This document shows positions 58,237 to 64,000 of a stretch of 64,000 nt of DNA, in pieces. The translations under genes were made by a program, and so were the position numbers. The notes under the pieces are model-generated. The model had not been told where the DNA came from. It did no database searches and was given only the letters and a program-made list of their open reading frames with translations. Every line of letters starts with the position of its first letter. Position 1 is the first letter of the stretch. Source of the stretch: Phaseolus vulgaris (Eukaryota; Streptophyta; Magnoliopsida; Fabales; Fabaceae); the NCBI RefSeq assembly GCF_000499845.2, contig NC_023757.2, positions 2,824,118 through 2,888,117 on the forward strand. The letters run 5' to 3'.

Positions 58237-59220
58237 GAATAGAATACTAACTTCTAAAGCGAAAAATATTTTAAATACAATTTCTAATGAAATTCTCTCT
58301 CAAACTTAAAATCAAAAAATATAATTAATTATTTAAAAAAGAAATTTATCAGTTTCCTAAATATAATCCATTATTTTTTTATCAACATAATTAATCATCA
58401 CCTGTAAACAAAGTAAACTCCAATTTTAGTTCAATTAAAAATAATATATTATGAACTTAACGTAATCGATTATATATTTATAAAAAATAAAAAATCAACT
58501 TTTAAATCATGTTTGTACATAAGGATCTTAAAGATTGTTTCATACTAGAAAATTATTTTAAAATAATGAACATTAAAGAGTAAAACCATGAACAACGCAG
58601 ACATTATTAAGAGATCATCCCAACATAAGTCTCAATAATCTTATAATTAAACTTGTTTGTATAACAATAAATTATTATTCGAATAAAATTTTTAAAAAAA
58701 ATACTTTTTATAAAATGTAACCATAATATACAACACATAAATATATACAACACACAAACACACATAATTATATATATATATATGAGAAATATACTAAATA
58801 AAAATGAATTGAATGAATAAAAATAGATAAAAATAAATAAAAACAAAATCTAGACAGGCGATGGAAGAAAAAACGTATAATAAGTATAATAAGTCTTACC
58901 ACTTAATGATAAATGCTGTAATAATTTAAATTTTAATAAAAATATTATTATAATAATGAAGTTAGTGTAAAATAAATTAATGTAATAATAATTAATATTA
59001 ATTATTCACTCAAAATATTAAAGACTAATTTATTTTGTTATAAAAAATGTTTTATAAATTGACATAATAATATAATTTTATTATTTGAAATTATAATTAT
59101 TAATAATAAAAGTAAAATTTGCATTTTTTTATTTAAGAACATGAAATAATTGAAACAGATATATAAATTATAAATGAGAAATGTAATTCTTTTTTTATAA
59201 ATAATTTAAATTTAAAAATA

Positions 59221-59559
59221 CACTACAACAAAATCATGAAATAGAAACCAATTTTTAGTTACAATAATAACTAAATTAGAGACCATTTTATAAACTAAAA
59301 AAAATTATATTGTTAAATAGTTTCTAAATTGGTATCTAAGGTTTTTGCTACTAAATTTAAAAACTAAATAATTGGTAGTTAAAATTTGGTTGTTAATTAG
59401 ATATCAATTTAAAAAATATTTAATAATAATAAAAACTAATTTAAAAATTAATTTTTTTTAGTTTTTAAGATGATTTTTAATTTAATTACTATTATAATTA
59501 ATTATTTTAATATCTAAAATTTGATTTCTATTCCCTCATATTTTCTTTTCTTTATAGTG
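59221..59559. mobile_element. CACTA-type MITE, copy 2
   Basis: Starts CACTACAACAAAATCATGAAA and ends TTTTCTTTATAGTG. Flanked by ATA on both sides, a 3-bp duplication. The interior shares ATAGAAACCAATTTTTAG and AAAACTAATTT words with copy 1 at 22292-22650. The right end has decayed more than in copy 1. Confidence 0.8.
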
Positions 59560-62500
59560 ATATATACGACAAATGGATAATAATAACTATATATCGATTC
59601 TTTTTCTATCAGTTATAAAAACAAAATTGTGTTTAAATTAAAAAAACATGTGTTATACGACACAAGTCTAATTTTATTAAAATATTTTAAGAAATAAGAT
59701 TTTTAAAAAAATCAAGTGAAATGATTCATAAACAATCTCCTTATTGTGGTTTTGGAATAGACACTAATATTCTATTTAATTAATATTTTATTTAAAAAAA
59801 TCATACTTTATATAAAATATATCGAACTTTTTAAATTATTCTATTTTCTATTTTTTAAAAGGGAAGGCCAGAATTCAAGTTTGGGAAATCAGTATTAGAA
59901 TGATTTTTTGTTAATTTAGAAAAATAAATATTTATATTATTAAAAAATAATAAATATGAAATAATTGTATAAATTTGTTGAATTGTACTTGTGATTAATC
60001 TCATCATCACTGTCCTATCATCTACACTCTTTCCCAAACTTTTTGATTCCATCTCTGCCAAAACTCTTCACAGTCAGATTTCAGATAATCTCAGAGCAGC
60101 TCAACCCTAGCTACAAAGACAGAGATTCAAGAGGATTATGGTACAATATTTAATATTATCAATAATCTAAAATACCTTTATTTACTATTTTTAAATTTAA
60201 TTATACTCCATATTATAATATAAAAATATCATAGCTACTCTAAGGTTTAATAAAACTTTAGCACAATAAAACATCAAGAATTTGGAACAAAACTAAGAAA
60301 ATATAAGAAAGAAAAAGGAGTAATACAATCTACCTGTGGGGCTACAATTACTTTTAAATTGTTTTAAAAAATAATTAAACTAGTAATGTCGTCTATTTTA
60401 TTCAATTTATATTAATATGCTAACTAAAAATCAGGCATGATGATTTATTTTAAATAAAATAAAATACATAAGTGTTATTTTATAAAAAAACATAAAAATA
60501 GTATACATTTGTATATGAAAATAATTAATATCTGTTTAAAAATTATAAAAAATAACACTGTTTTTCATTAAAAATATAAAAAAAAAATTGTTTATTTTCT
60601 AGTTTAAAGGAAATAACAATTTCAAGTTATAGAAAAATTTAAGATGAGGGTTTTACTCAAGAAGTAAGGAGTGTGAGCTTTAATTCCTATGAGTACATCA
60701 CACATAGAGAGCCATGTGCTAGAGAGGTAGGAAGAAAATGCTCATTAATGAAGATCTCAACAACATTGTGGTTAATCTAGTGTAAAACATGTATTTCTAA
60801 GTTAAAATTTTGCATAAACAATTTAATTTGTTGCTTATGATTTTTGTAGGAATCTTTTCAAACTTTTAACCTATAAAACTTTTTATAGTGAAAATATTTG
60901 GATCGTGAAGATTAGAAAGAGATGATTTATTAAAATCATCATTTGTCGATAGAAAACATTAAATGATCTAAGAGCTAAAAACAATCTAATATATGATAAT
61001 GTTGTATTAGATTCAAAACTTTGTAAAAACCAAATAGATGAAGAGAAACTAATTCTTTTCAATAACATTTTAGTTTTTACAATTAATAGTTTTATCTGTT
61101 TTTAGTTTATTTCAGTTGAACTTTTTGTTTATTTAAGTTCTTTGTGTTGAAATAAAAAGTTTAGTTTAGTTCGAGTGGGGATAAATTGAACTTTAAAAGA
61201 TTTTCGCAGAACCTTTATCACTTAAAAAATAAAAATTGAATTGTTGTTTAACAAAAACAATATATTAAAGACAACAATAGAGGAGTTGTTAAAACTTGAA
61301 AACAAATGATTTCTGAAAGACAACTAATTTTAGTTATGTTCCAAAAATATTAGAAAGACAATTCACACAAGTTCAACAACAACACATAAAAGCAATTCAC
61401 ACAAGTTCAACAATACATAAAAGTAATTATTCTAGATATATGCAAAATTATATCAAAAATCTTGTTTAAGAAAATAGAGTATTATAGAAAATAGTTGGTT
61501 TTAATATTGACTGACAACAACAGATAAAATACATTAAATTCTTTTTTAAAAACAATTGATGTAAATTTTGTCAATAAGAGAAAATTTTAACTGGTCTTTC
61601 TTGAAAAACAATTGGTTCAAAATACAAAAACAACATATATGCAACATATTAAAGCACAAAAAAATTAAGAACCAAAAACATAAGTATTTTTATACTGGTT
61701 CACTTTTTTTTCAAGAAGAGCTACATCCAGTTACCACTTCACACTAAAGTGGTTTTCACTAAAACAAACAATCATTTACAAAAAGCACACAAGAAGACAG
61801 TTCTTGAACCCTACAAGAACTCTACCCTTTTAACATTCTATTACACATTACAGCACCCAAGAAACCCTATCTTGAGTGTAATATAATGCAAAAATATTAA
61901 AAACAAGTACAAAGAAACGAAAACACTTGATACAGAAAACAAATAAACACAACAGGGTTTCTAGTTTTCCAAAACACTGAAGAACCCTCACCAAGCAAGA
62001 TGAAGATCTAAATCCTCCAAGAAAATAAAAAAAGATCTTTGGAAAATTTGTAAAAAACTATTTTGAACACACTCTCACAGGTTTGAAAATGCAAAATGAT
62101 CTCTGTTATTTTTTTTGAAAGCTAAAAGATTATTTTTATAGATTCAGATACGCTTACAACAGTTTCTAGAAAACAATTTAAAAAAACAATATGTCATTGC
62201 TCAAATGCACCAATTGATTTCACTTAAAGTGAGCTAACTAGAGTAGAAACAATTTTTCTAAAAAGTTAAAACCTTGGAATGAAAATTAACCATTTTAAAC
62301 ATATCAAAATACCATTTTAACATATTGTAAAAATTTCTAAAAGCTTCTTAAGTGTTTTTAATCAATTGATTATTGAAAATAATAGGTTCAAAGCATTCAA
62401 TTAATTGATTAATGAAAAGAACAAATTAAAACTTTAACTTTTCATTAAACCTTTTTTGAAACAGTTTCAAAAACTTGTTAATCATTTTAAACCCTTTTTT

Positions 62501-64000
62501 CTTGGATCTATCATCTCATAAATGACTAACTGGTTCACCACCTCTCTAGGGGAGAGTTTGTCCACGAATTTGAAAGATCTGCACTACAAGGAGATAAGTC
62601 ACTTACATCGAAACTATGACCCACATTATAATAATTAGGAAAATTTAATTTATATTCGTTGTCCTTTTTCCATTGTATGATTTGGAAAGAATCATCTCCC
62701 CTATCCCATAGTTTAGACTTTCTCTTATTAAGAAATTTATCATTTCTTAAATGAACTCATACCCAATCTCTTGGTTGAACAATGACTTCTTTTCTTCCAT
62801 TACTTGTTGACTTTACATATTGAGTGATGCAACATATTTTCTATTATACAATGACAACACTTTCCATATGCATTATTTCCAATTTTAACTTATTTCCTTT
62901 TAATAGTAATAAATTTAGTTCATTGTACATATTTGCTTTAATTTTATATTTTTAACTCATCTCACCTTTGCTCATTGTTTTGGACATAACTTTTTTTTTA
63001 GATATTATTTTTTGCATATTCTAATTGCATTGGATTCTACATTTACAAGGCTTCAAAATAGACATATGGTTTTTTGGATTTGGATTTCTTAATAATCACT
63101 TAGAAATGTAAAAACTAGAAATAGATTATGATTGAATTGAAATTGTAATTGGAATGTAAGTACAAAATTGTAAATGTAGAAATTTAAAAGAATTGAAGTA
63201 AAGAGAAGAAAATTTTGTTCAAGAAAATCAAGTAGAAATCGTGGTCAAGTCATCTTCAACCTCTAATGTAAGAAATCCAAATTTGGATTACTTGTTTAAT
63301 GAAGAAAATACATAACTAGTCGGTTTTTACATTTAAAGAAAAAAAATTCTCAATCGAGAACAAAATTCTAAAATGATTTCAAAGAAGAAAACAACTTAAT
63401 AGTGTATCATCTAACACGATTTGTATTCATTTTTACCCATTTCCAAAATTCAATTATCTTCCAAATATAAAGTTGCATAATTGAAAGCGATAAAGAAAAG
63501 TAGAAGAGGAGAAAGTAGAAGAACTAGACAAAACTGAATTGCATTAAACGTAAGTAAATAAACGTATCTAAGTGCATAAGTATGTCTATAGTTTTCTATT
63601 CATAAGATTATGAAAACACAAATGGATGGACCTAAAATGAAACAAAACTTAGACCCAAGAAAATCTATTACAAAGATATCTTATACTAGACTGTCTTCCA
63701 TCTCCTAGACCGTCTAACACACTTTATTCAACATATTTGTGTTATTTGTTCCTTTTAGCTAACACCTCCAATCTTCATTGAAGCTTCATAAGTAAAAAAA
63801 TCTACTACAATAAAGATAAGCTCCAATCTTTATCTCTTTTTTTATGTTTTCTCTCCATTTTCTTTTTTGACTCTTCCTCTTGTTCTCTCAATTTTGTCTT
63901 CTATTCTTCATCCATGGAGAAGTAATCTTTGATGATCAATTTACAGAATGAAGACCAAACAAGATGAATTAAGTTTTGTACCGATTGTTGAACACTCTGA
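59560..64000. other. AT-rich intergenic DNA at the right end
   Basis: No gene recognised. A less AT-rich island at about 60000-60140 has a short minus-strand frame from ATG at about 60052. 61359-61425 is a two-copy tandem repeat of GCAATTCACACAAGTTCAAC. 61690-61990 has words such as ATACTGGTTCAC and AGCTACATCCAGT that I associate with legume retrotransposon flanks. The last 150 bp are T/C-rich and could belong to another element or to a gene beyond the edge. Confidence 0.55.

Larger units (their letters stand above)
56401..59220. other. AT-rich intergenic DNA
   Basis: Contains the AG run, 10-bp repeat and hairpin near 56490-56640, a G-box pair at 57403-57485 and copy D of the 400-bp family at 57830-58236. 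No supported exon. Confidence 0.6.

Noticed and set aside
58607..58846. 79-codon minus-strand frame with Phe/Ile/Tyr runs
   Set aside because: Low-complexity AT-rich DNA mimicking a membrane protein; no family resemblance.

Overview
The window is nuclear DNA from a flowering plant, almost certainly a legume close to Phaseolus, Vigna or Glycine. It is AT-rich, its genes are split by GT-AG introns, it carries plant retrotransposon debris and miniature DNA transposons, and its proteins are plant families. The tribe is an inference from remembered legume protein and repeat wording; no search was run.

All five genes lie on the + strand. (1) 1430-17056: Mediator subunit 25 (MED25/PFT1), lacking only its first coding exon, which is off the left edge or unrecognised; 14 exons were placed. 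Its large introns hold a tandem TRIM-type LTR array, a GC-rich Mutator-like element and an antisense Copia fragment. (2) 27997-31307: an LHT-type amino acid transporter, 8 exons, 439 aa. (3) 35030-37764: a plastid ClpS adaptor, 3 exons, 155 aa. (4) 41595-43046: an intronless, GC-rich A1 aspartic protease of the ASPG1/nepenthesin type, 483 aa. (5) 46630-51337: a choline-transporter-like (CTL/SLC44) membrane protein, 6 exons, 466 aa with an uncertain N-terminus. All 31 exons join in frame.

The genes do not form a pathway. Their order matches, from memory, an Arabidopsis chromosome 1 block (MED25, LHT-like, aspartyl protease, choline transporter) with CLPS1 on the duplicated sister block, so this looks like an old conserved segment.

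The rest is intergenic DNA: about 11 kb between genes 1 and 2, 3.6-3.8 kb in each of the next three gaps, and about 12.7 kb of very AT-rich DNA at the right end. It holds two Copia remnants, two CACTA-type MITEs with 3-bp target duplications, a hAT-like element with an 8-bp duplication, a palindrome-rich element with a 9-bp duplication, a four-copy unknown family of about 400 bp, and tandem repeats. No tRNA, rRNA, CRISPR or bacterial feature was seen. I found no convincing undescribed system; the best leads are the nested and paired repeats.
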